From Oxalobacteraceae bacterium (GTDB lineage: Bacteria; Pseudomonadota; Gammaproteobacteria; Burkholderiales; Burkholderiaceae_D): a stretch of 40,980 nucleotides of DNA. Positions 17,575 to 26,811 of this stretch are shown here, piece by piece. A program made the position numbers and the translations under genes. Location: contig CANGJE010000012.1 in the NCBI GenBank assembly GCA_947454305.1, forward strand, positions 1 through 40,980. Reading direction: 5' to 3'. The number at the start of each line of letters is the position of its first letter. Position 1 is the first letter of the stretch. The notes under the pieces are model-generated. The model was not told the DNA's origin. It saw only the letters and a program-made list of their open reading frames with translations, and did no database searches.

Positions 17575-18468
17575 TCAGCCCATCTCAAAATTAGCCATTC
17601 CCTCCAGCGCTTTCACCATGGCCGAGTGATCCCAGCCCTTGCCGCCATGCGCTACGCACGACGAAAACAACTGTTGAGCACTGGCCGTATTGGGTAGCGA
17701 AAGGCCCAAGCTACGCGCCGCCGACAGGGCCAGATTCAAGTCCTTTTGATGCAATTCGATGCGAAAACCCGGATCAAAGGTGCGCTTAATCATTCGCTCA
17801 CCATGAACTTCAAGGATGCGCGAGGAAGCAAAACCACCCATCAACGCCTGTCTAACCTTGGCCGGATCGGCCCCTGCACGGGCGGCAAACAGCAAGGCCT
17901 CAGCTACCGCCTCGATATTTAACGCCACGATAATTTGGTTGGCCACCTTGGCGGTCTGACCATCACCATGGCCCCCCACATGCGTAATATTTTTGCCCAT
18001 CAGCTCAAACAAAGGCTGAATGCGCTCAAAACCTGATGGCGTTCCGCCGACCATGATCGTCAGTGCAGCATTCTTCGCGCCTACTTCACCACCCGATACC
18101 GGAGCGTCAACATAATCGCAACCCATGGCCGCAATGCGTTGAGCAAAATCCTTCGTCGCAATCGGCGAGATAGAACTCATATCTACAACCGCTTTACCCT
18201 TGGATAAACCCTGCGCTACACCGTTTTCACCAAATAGAACGAGCTCCACATCCGGGGTGTCAGGCAACATTAAAAAGACAATGTCAGCCTGTTGCGCTAC
18301 TTCCATTGCACTCGCACACAAAACCGCTCCGTCTTGTTGAAGATAGTCTGGAGTCTTACTGCGCGTATGAGTAAATAACTGATGACCCGCCTTGAGCAGA
18401 TGATGCGCCATAGGACCACCCATGATGCCAAGTCCAATGAATCCAAGTTTTAATTTTTGTGAGCTCAT
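17575..18468 (-). CDS. glxR: 2-hydroxy-3-oxopropionate (tartronate semialdehyde) reductase-like dehydrogenase
   Basis: Beta-hydroxyacid dehydrogenase family, closest in look to GlxR/GarR, which reduces tartronate semialdehyde to glycerate. 297 residues. Seen: the Rossmann motif GFIGLGIMGGPMA at 9-21, the substrate motif DAPVSGGEVGAKNAAL at 121-136, catalytic Lys174 in GQTAKVANQ, and the C-terminal DPGFRIELHQKDLNLAL segment, all intact. The related gene at 19627 is a more distant paralogue. No glyoxylate carboligase or hydroxypyruvate isomerase is nearby, so an alternative such as 3-hydroxyisobutyrate dehydrogenase cannot be excluded. Reading is toward motB. Confidence 0.87.
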   Translation of the reverse strand: MSSQKLKLGFIGLGIMGGPMAHHLLKAGHQLFTHTRSKTPDYLQQDGAVLCASAMEVAQQADIVFLMLPDTPDVELVLFGENGVAQGLSKGKAVVDMSSISPIATKDFAQRIAAMGCDYVDAPVSGGEVGAKNAALTIMVGGTPSGFERIQPLFELMGKNITHVGGHGDGQTAKVANQIIVALNIEAVAEALLFAARAGADPAKVRQALMGGFASSRILEVHGERMIKRTFDPGFRIELHQKDLNLALSAARSLGLSLPNTASAQQLFSSCVAHGGKGWDHSAMVKALEGMANFEMG

Positions 18469-18765
18469 GCGTTTATCTCTAATGGAATAAGGTTGATTGA
18501 CCGCGATAGCCGTCGGCTAATGACACGATTGACGCGGGGTGAATTATGTCATGGAGATATGCGCAGTCCGAATTCACCTGCCGCTATGAAAATAAGCCTG
18601 AACTTTTTAATTTAGAAATCTTTGTCTGGGAAGCTCTAGGCTTATCCTCAGGACCGACTCTAGGCTTAATGATTTCATTGTTTCCAAATGTAATCGGTGA
18701 ATTCAAAAATAATCTGCTCGGCTATGTTTGAGTGGCCTAACAACCCACCCTTTACCGGAGGCCCC

Positions 18766-19491
18766 ATGACTATCCAATCCATACCCCTTACACTAGCCAG
18801 CCTCACCTTAGCTTTTTTTTCTAGCAGCGCAAACGCACAATCGCAAGAAATGGCGCGCGTGCTATCAAGTACCCCTGTAGTCACCCAAGTCAGCGTTCCC
18901 AAACAAGTATGCAGCGAAACACAAGTCATCACTGCAGCGCCCAAATCGGGGGCCGGCGCAGTCATGGGCGCCATTGCTGGCGGCGCTATCGGTAACAACA
19001 TCGGAGGTGGCTCAGGTCGCGCATTAGCTACCGCCGCTGGCGTGATTGGTGGCGCCATTTTTGGTGACAGCATTGAAGGCGCACCGCCACCTGTTGCGCG
19101 CCATGTCACTAGCTGTACGAATCAAATCAGTGTTGAAAATCGTGTGACCGCCTACAACGTAGTTTATGAATACGGCGGAAAACAATACAGCATTCAACTT
19201 CCGAATGATCCCGGTCAGTATTTGCCGGTACAAGTCACTCCATCAGTAGTTGCTGCACCACCTATGAATAGCACCAGCATCGTTACATCAGCGCCCGTAA
19301 TTACACGACCAATAGTTGTAACCTCCGTCGCTGCACCGCCTTTGTATGCCCCACCTATGTATGCGCCACCTTTTTATGCACAGCGCATGGTTGGCCCATC
19401 CATTTATGCTGCACCCGCAGCATCTTTCTACTTTGGATACGGACACCATGGACACCATCGACATGAGCATCAAGGCAGATACTGGCAATAA
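18766..19491 (+). CDS. Glycine-zipper (17 kDa antigen-type) envelope protein with His-rich tail
   Basis: Predicted exported protein of about 241 residues. The frame is open from 18697, but the ATG at 18766 has a GGAGG ribosome binding site and gives a Sec signal peptide ending SSANA, so it is chosen. Seen: a glycine-zipper 2TM segment SGAGAVMGAIAGGAIGNNIG continuing into ATAAGVIGGAIFGDS at about 65-105, then a domain with VTAYNVVYEYGGKQYSIQLPNDPG, typical of this family, a Pro/Tyr-rich repeat (PPLYAPPMYAPPFYA), and a histidine-rich end (HHGHHRHEHQG). Probably outer-membrane or periplasmic; the His tail could bind metal, which is inference. Confidence 0.85.
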   Translation: MTIQSIPLTLASLTLAFFSSSANAQSQEMARVLSSTPVVTQVSVPKQVCSETQVITAAPKSGAGAVMGAIAGGAIGNNIGGGSGRALATAAGVIGGAIFGDSIEGAPPPVARHVTSCTNQISVENRVTAYNVVYEYGGKQYSIQLPNDPGQYLPVQVTPSVVAAPPMNSTSIVTSAPVITRPIVVTSVAAPPLYAPPMYAPPFYAQRMVGPSIYAAPAASFYFGYGHHGHHRHEHQGRYWQ

Positions 19492-19626
19492 GCATGAATC
19501 CCATGCAAACGAGTTATTCGGCATCGAGAACCCTTATACTTGCTAGCTAGGCGATTAAAAGATTGACTAAAATCGTCTACGTCAGCAATCCGCTCATGGT
19601 TCGAGCATTATCCGGACATAATAAAA

Positions 19627-20496
19627 ATGAAAAAAAATATCGGGGTGATTGGTGCAGGTTCCATGGGTATGGCCATGGCATTAAATCTGCAAAAAAAAGG
19701 ATTCCATGTCGTTATTCGCGACATACGCACTGAAGTCGAAGTCAAAGCTAAAACACATGGTTTAGACGTCGCAAGCAGTCCGGCAGCGCTCGCCGAAAAA
19801 GTTGAATTCATCATCATCTCCGTCGTTAACGCCGCTCAGGCACATCAAGTGCTGTTTGATAAAAATGGCGTAACGAGTATCGCTGCTGCCGGTAAAACGA
19901 TACTCCTCACACCCACCATCGCTCCGGAAGATACCGAAGCCATCAGCAAACACTTACTAGCGCATGGATACACCGTGCTGGATGCGCCGGTATCAGGCGG
20001 ACCAGTTCGCGCACAAGCAGGCACCATGAGCCTAATGCTAGCCGGTGATAGCGACGTGATTGCGCAAAATAAATCCATACTGGATGCGCTGTCGGATCGT
20101 ATTTTCACGCTGGGACCACGTCTGGGCGATGGAGCACGCTACAAACTAGTCAACAATCTAGTGGCAGGCATGAACCTGATAGCAGCCTCTGAAGCAGTGG
20201 CCTTGGGTCAAAAACTGGGGCTAGACACGAAAAAACTAGTCGCCTTAATGAGCGCCTCCAGCGGCCAATCAATGATGCTCGACGATCGTTTGCCACGCGC
20301 GCTAGCGAATGATTATTCGCCCCATGCCTACGCCTACATCCTGACAAAAGACGTGGCACTCGGATTAAGCATGGCAGAATCGGCGGGTAGTCATTTACCC
20401 ATGGCTGAGCATGCGCTGGAAATTTTTAAGGCCACGCTCGCACGTGGGTATGACGAACTCGATGATTCTGCAGTGCTAAAAACCTTACTCGACTAA
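19627..20496 (+). CDS. NAD(P)-dependent beta-hydroxyacid dehydrogenase
   Basis: Cytosolic member of the 3-hydroxyisobutyrate dehydrogenase family. 289 residues. Seen: the Rossmann motif GVIGAGSMGMAMALN at 6-20, the substrate motif DAPVSGGPVRAQAGT at 119-133, catalytic Lys173 in RYKLVNN, and a C-terminal helical domain with TKDVALGLSMAE. Layout resembles L-threonate dehydrogenase (LtnD) and relatives rather than GlxR. It precedes the TRAP binding protein by about 100 bases on the same strand, so a role in oxidising an imported hydroxyacid is plausible but not proven. Confidence 0.85.
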   Translation: MKKNIGVIGAGSMGMAMALNLQKKGFHVVIRDIRTEVEVKAKTHGLDVASSPAALAEKVEFIIISVVNAAQAHQVLFDKNGVTSIAAAGKTILLTPTIAPEDTEAISKHLLAHGYTVLDAPVSGGPVRAQAGTMSLMLAGDSDVIAQNKSILDALSDRIFTLGPRLGDGARYKLVNNLVAGMNLIAASEAVALGQKLGLDTKKLVALMSASSGQSMMLDDRLPRALANDYSPHAYAYILTKDVALGLSMAESAGSHLPMAEHALEIFKATLARGYDELDDSAVLKTLLD

Positions 20497-20599
20497 AATA
20501 GCCCGTATGCAGTCCAGCTAGGTGTCCCTAGAGCACTCATTTCTGGCGCACATACTTCATAACGAAGCACACCCCACCATAACAATAAGGGAGACAAGC

Positions 20600-21697
20600 A
20601 TGGAAAGACGTAAATTTATTAAGGCCGCCAGCGGCGCAGCGGCAGTGGCACTCACAGCACCGGCAATGGCAGCAGACCTGCCCACACTGAACTGGCGCCT
20701 TGCGTCCAGCTTTCCTAAATCACTCGACACACTGTTTGGCGGTGTTGAATTTTTTGCAAAGCGCGTAGGCGAGCTCACTGGCGGCAAATTCACCATTCGC
20801 CCCTTTCCTGCCGGTGAACTGGTACCAGGACTCCAAGTACTAGATGCCGTCCAAAACGGCACCGTTGAAATGGGCCATACCGCACTGTATTTTTATTTTG
20901 GTAAAGATCCTGCATTTACCTTTGAAACCTGCGGCCCCTTTGGCCTCAGCTCACGCCAACAAATGGCGTGGTATCACGCAGGCGGTGGTCGCGAGCTGTA
21001 TCAAGACTTCTTAAAAACGTATGGCATCAGCAGCAGTCTGCCTTGCGGTAATACGGGCTGCCAGATGGGTGGTTGGTTCCGCAAAGAGATTAAAAGCGTT
21101 GAAGATCTGAACGGACTCAAAATGCGCGTTGGCGGTTTCGCAGGTCGCATTCTGCAAAAATTGGGTGTCGTTCCTCAACAAATCGCTGCTGGCGATATTT
21201 ATCCTGCATTAGAAAAAGGCACGATCGATGCCGCTGAATTTGTTGGCCCTTACGACGATGAAAAACTCGGCTTTGATCGCGTAGCGCCTTACTACTACAC
21301 ACCGGGTTGGTGGGAAACGGGCTCCCATATTTCGGTCATCACGGGTACCAAACAGTGGGAAAGCCTACCCGCACAATATAAAGCGGCTGTCACAGCGGCT
21401 GCCTATGAAGCCCATGTCCATGTACAAGCTAATTACGACGTGAATAATCCACAAGCACTCGCGCGTTTGTTAAAGCGTGGCGTAAAACTGCGCGCTTTCC
21501 CGCAGGCTGTGATGGATGCATCGTTAAAAGCTGCCAAAGAAGTCATGGATGCGGAAGCAGCAAAAAATGCGAATTTCAAAAAAATCTACGAGCACTATAA
21601 GAAATTCCAGACCCAGCAAAATCAGTGGTACTCCGTTGCAGAGGCACGCATGCAAAACTATCTGCTGAATGCGACTTCAGGCGGCAACAAAAGCTAA
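20600..21697 (+). CDS. dctP: TRAP transporter substrate-binding protein (DctP/TakP-like), copy 2
   Basis: Periplasmic solute receptor, 365 residues. The frame is open from 20522, but the ATG at 20600 has an AGGGAG ribosome binding site and produces a twin-arginine signal (MERRKFIKAASGAAAVALT). It parallels copy 1 throughout: WRLASSFPKSLDTLFGGVEFF, RPFPAGELVPGLQVLDAVQNG, GNTGCQMGGWFRKEI, LKMRVGGFAGRILQKLG, DAAEFVGPYDDEKLGFDRVAPYYYTPGWW and a C-terminal NQWYSVAEARMQNYLL. No DctQ or DctM genes are next to it, so it may share the dctQM permease at 5.6-7.9 kb, giving that transporter a second specificity. A strong terminator follows. Confidence 0.93.
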   Translation: MERRKFIKAASGAAAVALTAPAMAADLPTLNWRLASSFPKSLDTLFGGVEFFAKRVGELTGGKFTIRPFPAGELVPGLQVLDAVQNGTVEMGHTALYFYFGKDPAFTFETCGPFGLSSRQQMAWYHAGGGRELYQDFLKTYGISSSLPCGNTGCQMGGWFRKEIKSVEDLNGLKMRVGGFAGRILQKLGVVPQQIAAGDIYPALEKGTIDAAEFVGPYDDEKLGFDRVAPYYYTPGWWETGSHISVITGTKQWESLPAQYKAAVTAAAYEAHVHVQANYDVNNPQALARLLKRGVKLRAFPQAVMDASLKAAKEVMDAEAAKNANFKKIYEHYKKFQTQQNQWYSVAEARMQNYLLNATSGGNKS

Positions 21698-21722
21698 CTG
21701 AATTAGCGTTTGAAGCATGACG

Positions 21723-21770
21723 CTCAGGCCCGGCATATCAGTTGATATTTTCCGGGCCTGAGTTTTTTTA
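21723..21770 (+). terminator. Rho-independent terminator of dctP copy 2
   Basis: A perfect 11-base stem CTCAGGCCCGG / CCGGGCCTGAG with a further inner pairing ATATCA/TGATAT, followed by T7. It ends 26 bases before the SDR start, so the SDR gene depends on read-through or its own promoter. Confidence 0.93.
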
Positions 21771-21795
21771 TTCTCTTACTTTCACGGAAAAACAA

Positions 21796-22530
21796 ATGCG
21801 CCTCAAAGGAAAAACTGCGCTAGTGACAGCCGCCGGTCAAGGTATAGGTTACGCCAGCGTGATGGCGATGGCAGCTGAAGGCGCTACCGTCTGGGCCACT
21901 GATATCAATCCCACATTGCTCGAACGATTTAAGGGTCATGCCAACATCCATACTCATGTATTGGATGTTATGGATAAAGCAGCGATCAAAGCATTTGCTG
22001 CAAAAATTCCTGCGATCGATATTTTGTTCAACTGCGCGGGCTTCGTTCATGCAGGCACCGTACTGGAAGCGACGGATGACGACTGGAACTTGGCCTTTGA
22101 CTTAAATGTGCGTTCACAATTCTGGATGATTCAAGCCATCTTGCCCGGTATGCTCGCCAAGAAAAATGGCAGCATCATCAACATGGCCAGTATTGCGTCG
22201 AGTATTCGAGGTCTACCCAATCGCTTCGTGTATGGCGCAACTAAAGCCGCCGTAGTGGGTCTGACTAAAGCAGTCGCTGCAGATTATGTAACTCAAGGCA
22301 TACGCTGCAATGCCGTTTGTCCAGGTACAGTAGATACTCCTTCTCTGCAAGATCGCATTAATGCCTATGACGATCCCACAGAAGCACGTAAACAATTCAT
22401 CGCTCGTCAACCCATGGGGCGACTAGCAACCGCTGAGGAAATTGCACCAGTCGTCGTATTTCTGGCATCCGATGATTCCACCTTCAGCACTGGAAATCTC
22501 TACTCGGTTGATGGTGGCATGACAATTTGA
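21796..22530 (+). CDS. Short-chain dehydrogenase/reductase, DHRS6/BDH2-like
   Basis: Classical cytosolic SDR of 244 residues. The open frame begins earlier (21742) inside the terminator, so the ATG at 21796 is preferred. Seen: the cofactor motif TAAGQGIG at 11-18, Asp36 after the second strand favouring NAD, NCAG at 79-82, the catalytic Ser132, Tyr146 and Lys150 (YGATK), and CPGTVDTPSLQDRI. Overall it closely resembles human DHRS6, a (R)-3-hydroxybutyrate dehydrogenase, and bacterial 2-keto-3-deoxy-L-fuconate dehydrogenases. Its position after a TRAP receptor and a beta-hydroxyacid dehydrogenase suggests hydroxyacid catabolism. Substrate uncertain. Confidence 0.9.
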   Translation: MRLKGKTALVTAAGQGIGYASVMAMAAEGATVWATDINPTLLERFKGHANIHTHVLDVMDKAAIKAFAAKIPAIDILFNCAGFVHAGTVLEATDDDWNLAFDLNVRSQFWMIQAILPGMLAKKNGSIINMASIASSIRGLPNRFVYGATKAAVVGLTKAVAADYVTQGIRCNAVCPGTVDTPSLQDRINAYDDPTEARKQFIARQPMGRLATAEEIAPVVVFLASDDSTFSTGNLYSVDGGMTI

Positions 22531-22582
22531 TGCACGCGATTTGATGCACACGTTTCGCAACTACTAAATCACTACGCAATAA

Positions 22583-22620
22583 AAAAGAGCTGAGGGGACA
22601 TCAGTCCGCTCAGCTCTTTT
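22583..22620. terminator. Bidirectional terminator between the SDR gene and livK-like gene
   Basis: The 12-base arms AAAAGAGCTGAG and CTCAGCTCTTTT, with an inner GGAC/GTCC pairing around ATCA, give a near-perfect hairpin with T runs on both strands. It serves the convergent genes on either side. Confidence 0.92.
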
Positions 22621-22641
22621 GCTAGCTTTTTTAACTAACGC

Positions 22642-23856
22642 TTACTTCCAAAGGGCGCACTTAGTTTCTGCTTTCGTTACAAACGCCTGCTCACCAGGAA
22701 TCACCTGAACCTGCTTGTAATAATCCCACTCGCCTTTTGATTCTGCGGGCGTTTTCACCTGCATCAAGAACATGTCGTGCACCATACGACCGTCGGGACG
22801 CACCACACCATTTTTAGCAAAAAAATCATTCACTTTCGTGGACTTCATTTTTGCCATCACCTTATCGCCATCATCCGAACCAATAGCTTTGACCGCATTC
22901 AAATAAAAAGTCGCTGCAGAATAATTTGCAGCCTGCACCATAGATGGAGCCTTCTTAATTTTTGCCATGTATTTCTTAGACCAGGCGCGAGTCTCATCGT
23001 TTTGATCCCAGTACCAGCCATCCGTCAGATACATACCCTGGGTCACGTTCAGGCCCAAGGAATGAATATCGCTAACGAAAACCAGCATACCAGCCATCTT
23101 CATTTTTTTCGTCAAACCAAACTCGTTCGCCGCCTTGATAGAGTTCACCGTATCGCCGCCGGCATTAGCGAGTCCAAGAACTTGCGCCTTCGATGCTTGT
23201 GCTTGCAACAGGAAAGACGAAAAATCTGATGTTGCTAAAGGGTGACGTACCGCACCCAAAACCCGACCACCACTCGCCTTAATCACATCCGAGGCATCTT
23301 TTTCGAGCGAGATACCAAACACATAATCCGCGGTCAAAAAGAACCAATCTTTCTCACCTTGCTTTACCAGCGCGCCACTGGTGCCACGCGATAAAGACAC
23401 CGTATCGTAGGCATAGTGAATGGTATAGGGAGTGCATTCTTCATTCGTCAGTCGGGAGGTACCCGCACCGATAGCGATGAATGGCTTTTTCTTTTCTAAA
23501 GCCACTTTAGACATCGCCAGCGCTGTGGCTGAATTCGAACCGCCGATCAACATATCTAGACCTTGCTGATCAAACCACTCACGCGCTTTACTCGCTGCGA
23601 TATCGGCTTTATTTTGATGGTCTGCCGAGACAAATTCAATTTTTTTACCGTTCAGCATGCCGCCGAATTCAGCAATCGCCATTTTGATGGCTTCCGCTCC
23701 CGCTGGACCATCAATGTCAGCATAGACACCGGACATGTCAGTAATGAAACCGATTTTGATCGTGTCATTAGAAATCTGAGCCATGGCACCTTGGGTGGCT
23801 GCCAACATGGCAACGTACATCAGACCCTTCAGCATGAATTTAATTTGTTTGTACAA
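22642..23856 (-). CDS. ABC-type branched-chain amino acid/amide substrate-binding protein (LivK-like)
   Basis: Periplasmic receptor of the Peripla_BP_6 family, about 404 residues. Seen: a signal peptide (LKGLMYVAMLAATQGAMA), then IKIGFITDMSGVYADIDGPAGAEAIKMAI, the family's opening strand and loop, and LIGGSNSATALAMSKVALEKKKPFIAIGAGTS. The frame opens with an ATG at 23871, but the AGGGAG inside its first codons is ideally placed for a TTG at 23854-23856, which is chosen; an in-frame ATG at 23835 is a third option. No LivH/M/G/F permease or ATPase genes adjoin it, so the partners are elsewhere. The ligand cannot be read from sequence. Confidence 0.88.
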   Translation of the reverse strand: MYKQIKFMLKGLMYVAMLAATQGAMAQISNDTIKIGFITDMSGVYADIDGPAGAEAIKMAIAEFGGMLNGKKIEFVSADHQNKADIAASKAREWFDQQGLDMLIGGSNSATALAMSKVALEKKKPFIAIGAGTSRLTNEECTPYTIHYAYDTVSLSRGTSGALVKQGEKDWFFLTADYVFGISLEKDASDVIKASGGRVLGAVRHPLATSDFSSFLLQAQASKAQVLGLANAGGDTVNSIKAANEFGLTKKMKMAGMLVFVSDIHSLGLNVTQGMYLTDGWYWDQNDETRAWSKKYMAKIKKAPSMVQAANYSAATFYLNAVKAIGSDDGDKVMAKMKSTKVNDFFAKNGVVRPDGRMVHDMFLMQVKTPAESKGEWDYYKQVQVIPGEQAFVTKAETKCALWK

Positions 23857-24126
23857 GTTCAGCTCCCTCATTGTTGAAATTGAAATTTCTTGGATATCGA
23901 TTCAGCTCACCGCTTGAAATCACCTGATTATTATTGGTGCGACAGTGTACAACCATCTTCCGACTCACTGCTTTAGTAACCATATGCATAACAAAAATTA
24001 AAGATTTATATGCATTGCCTTCAAAATTTCATTTTTATATCGTTATTTTAAATATCTCGTTGTTAAATAGTAGTTAAAATTCATGACACTTGGTAACACA
24101 TCGCACTACGCGCGCCGGAGTCAGAA

Positions 24127-26811
24127 TTGCAAAAAAAACTACCTACTCGCAGCGCCCCCCAAAAGTTTTTGAGATCCAAGGTGCAATTATGGCTCGCAGG
24201 CGGCGTGATTGCCTTGTCGCTGTTGTGGCTGACGATCATTTCTGAGATTGATAGAGATCACGAACTGCTCATCAAACAAGGCGAGTCCGAAGCGTCTTCA
24301 GTTGCCAACAATTACGCAAAACAAATCGATTACCTTTTTCTGCAAATTGATCAACTGACCCTCTTTATGACAGCTGTAGCCTCCGGACCGAATATGTCTG
24401 GCGCGTTGCAAAACTTATTTGACTCCTTACCCAAAGAAAGTGTCATTAACCCTATATTTATCGACGAAACAGGGATTGTTCGAAGTGCGCGAACCAAAGC
24501 GGCCATTAATTCTGACTTGTCGAAAACAGCACTCTTTATTTCGCATCGGGATTCCGAATCGCTAAAACTCAAGGTGCAGAAGCCCACATTGGGAGTCGGC
24601 TACCTTAAAGGAAAAATTGTGGTTCGTTTTACCCGTCGTTTGCAGAAAAAAGATGGGCGGTTTGCTGGCGTCATTTCGATCGCATTTCTCCAGGATGAAC
24701 TCACCAATTTCATTACTGGCACCAGGCTCGGGCCGAACGATGTCGTTGGCATGAAGTTTGGCAGTGGCGAATGGCTCAACCATCAGATCATCGACAACTC
24801 ATCAAAGGAAGCTCCAGTACTAGAGCCTTTGACCGTTGCAAGTAATTACGATCTTGAATCGAATATGATGGTTAACAATAAACTGAGTGTATTTAGCTCA
24901 GTCAGTTTGAACCACTACCCTCTACTCACGTTTGTCAGCATTACTCACGACAACCTGATGCAGCCCTACCAAGAAACCGAGCGTGCTTATAAACTAACCT
25001 TAGCCTCTGGAACAATACTGATTCTATTCATCTGCATTCTTGGCATCTGGTTTCAGCTTAAACGTGACCAGGAAAAGAGCTACGAAGAAGGCGTACAAAA
25101 TACTTTCCGCTTAGCTGTAGATGGGGCGCAAGAAGAGCTGTATATGCTGTCACAATTTTTGAATCCGGCTGCTGGAGAGGTCGATTTTAAAATTGAAGAT
25201 TGCAATGGACAAGCCGTTCGATCATCCGGTGCCAAGCGATCTGATCTAGTTGGTGCTTCAATTAGCCAGCTAATGGATGAAGCTAATTTTGACTTTACGC
25301 GCTTGTTTCTACTAGGAGCAATGGCGAATGGATTTGCAGAAACTGAAGTGCAATTCCATCCCCAAGGCATCCCTAATAAACGCTGGTATCACTGCCGTGC
25401 TGTGCGTGCCGATCTGGGTTTAGCCGTCACTTTGCGCGACATCCAGGACGTTAAAGAAAAAGAACAGCAATTGCATGCTCTAGCGATGACGGATTCGTTA
25501 ACTCAGCTTCCGAATCGTCATTGGATGAATCAACAACTGCCAGAAATCATCCGACAAGCCACTGCGATGAATCAAAAATTTGGCGTCATGTTTATCGATC
25601 TCGATAACTTTAAAAATATAAATGACACGCTCGGGCATCAAGAAGGCGATCGGTGTCTGATTGATATAGCCCATGCATTACGTGAATCCATTCGCAAGCA
25701 AGATCATGTGATTCGCTTAGGCGGTGATGAATTTATGGTACTGCTGCTATCGCTGGAAGATACTCATGTTGTTGGAGAAATCGCTTCTCATCTACTGACT
25801 AGCCTACGCTCCGCCGGCGAAGGCAGTGAGTGGGCTACGATGCGTACGCGTGCCTCTATTGGTGGCGCCATCTTCCCGGATGATGCGACAACGGCGGAAG
25901 CGCTAATACAAGCGGCTGACATTGCTATGTACGAAGCAAAGCGTGCAGGCAAAGATCGTTTCGCTCGCTACACCTATGCGATGCAGGATCATTTAAGTGA
26001 TCGCGTCTCACTTGAGACCGCATTGCAACAAGCCATCCCTGAAAATCAACTCATGTTATATCTGCAGCCGCGCGTTGATGCATTTAACGGTTATCTGTGC
26101 GGCTTCGAAGCACTATTGCGCTGGCAACATCCCGTCATGGGACTCGTTTCACCGGATAGATTTATACCGGTAGCGGAAGAAACGAATTTGATTGTCGACA
26201 TCGGCAACTGGGTTGCAAGCAGCACGTGCGAATTAATCGCACGCTGGATGAATGAAGGACGATCTATTCAACCTATTTCTATCAATGTCTCTGCTAAACA
26301 GCTCAAAGATCGTGCGTTTCGCGAGGCTCTTGAGCGAAGCATGCAACGCTATGGCATATCGTCATCCCAGATAGCCATTGAGTTAACCGAATCGTCCATG
26401 ATCGGTGATGACAAAACAACGCAAGAGGAATTGCGTATGCTGGAAGGTATGGGCCTGAAACTGATGATTGATGATTTTGGAACGGGCTACTCCTCGCTGT
26501 CCCATCTGCAAAAATTGAATGTGGATGTATTGAAGATTGATAAATCGTTTGTGCAAGCACTCTCTTCACAAGATCAAAGTGAACCGCTCTGTCAGGCGAT
26601 GATACAAATTGGTAAAACTTTAGGGATGGCCGTGGTGGCCGAAGGTGTGGAGACAGAAGAACAATTAGTCGCGCTGCAGGCTATGGGATGTGATGAGATC
26701 CAGGGCTTCTTAGTTGCAGCGCCCTTGCCAGTCGAGGAAGCCGAAAAGTTATTAACTCATGGCCCCTTCTTTAAACCTGCGGCACATTCAGCCAGACTGA
26801 ATGCCGCTTAA
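24127..26811 (+). CDS. Membrane-bound diguanylate cyclase/phosphodiesterase (GGDEF-EAL)
   Basis: Predicted to make or break cyclic di-GMP. 894 residues: a transmembrane helix near 20-40, an extracytoplasmic sensor of about 250 residues resembling a dCache-type domain, a second helix near 295-315, a PAS-like stretch, then GGDEF and EAL. The cyclase site GGDEF is intact (532-536) with an RxxD inhibitory site (Arg523-Asp526) five residues before it. The EAL domain is intact (Glu661 in FEALLRW, then ELTESSM, DDFGTGYSS, KIDKSFV, EGVETEEQ). It starts at TTG (24127) six bases after GGAG. Which activity dominates is unknown. It is convergent with the formate dehydrogenase operon. Confidence 0.93.
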   Translation: MQKKLPTRSAPQKFLRSKVQLWLAGGVIALSLLWLTIISEIDRDHELLIKQGESEASSVANNYAKQIDYLFLQIDQLTLFMTAVASGPNMSGALQNLFDSLPKESVINPIFIDETGIVRSARTKAAINSDLSKTALFISHRDSESLKLKVQKPTLGVGYLKGKIVVRFTRRLQKKDGRFAGVISIAFLQDELTNFITGTRLGPNDVVGMKFGSGEWLNHQIIDNSSKEAPVLEPLTVASNYDLESNMMVNNKLSVFSSVSLNHYPLLTFVSITHDNLMQPYQETERAYKLTLASGTILILFICILGIWFQLKRDQEKSYEEGVQNTFRLAVDGAQEELYMLSQFLNPAAGEVDFKIEDCNGQAVRSSGAKRSDLVGASISQLMDEANFDFTRLFLLGAMANGFAETEVQFHPQGIPNKRWYHCRAVRADLGLAVTLRDIQDVKEKEQQLHALAMTDSLTQLPNRHWMNQQLPEIIRQATAMNQKFGVMFIDLDNFKNINDTLGHQEGDRCLIDIAHALRESIRKQDHVIRLGGDEFMVLLLSLEDTHVVGEIASHLLTSLRSAGEGSEWATMRTRASIGGAIFPDDATTAEALIQAADIAMYEAKRAGKDRFARYTYAMQDHLSDRVSLETALQQAIPENQLMLYLQPRVDAFNGYLCGFEALLRWQHPVMGLVSPDRFIPVAEETNLIVDIGNWVASSTCELIARWMNEGRSIQPISINVSAKQLKDRAFREALERSMQRYGISSSQIAIELTESSMIGDDKTTQEELRMLEGMGLKLMIDDFGTGYSSLSHLQKLNVDVLKIDKSFVQALSSQDQSEPLCQAMIQIGKTLGMAVVAEGVETEEQLVALQAMGCDEIQGFLVAAPLPVEEAEKLLTHGPFFKPAAHSARLNAA

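Noticed and set aside
18546..18731. A 61-codon open frame upstream of the glycine-zipper gene
   Set aside because: No ribosome binding site, random-looking composition, and it runs into the leader of the real gene at 18766.
20522..20599. Upstream start for dctP copy 2
   Set aside because: The added 26 residues would bury the twin-arginine signal, and the AGGGAG site clearly serves the ATG at 20600.
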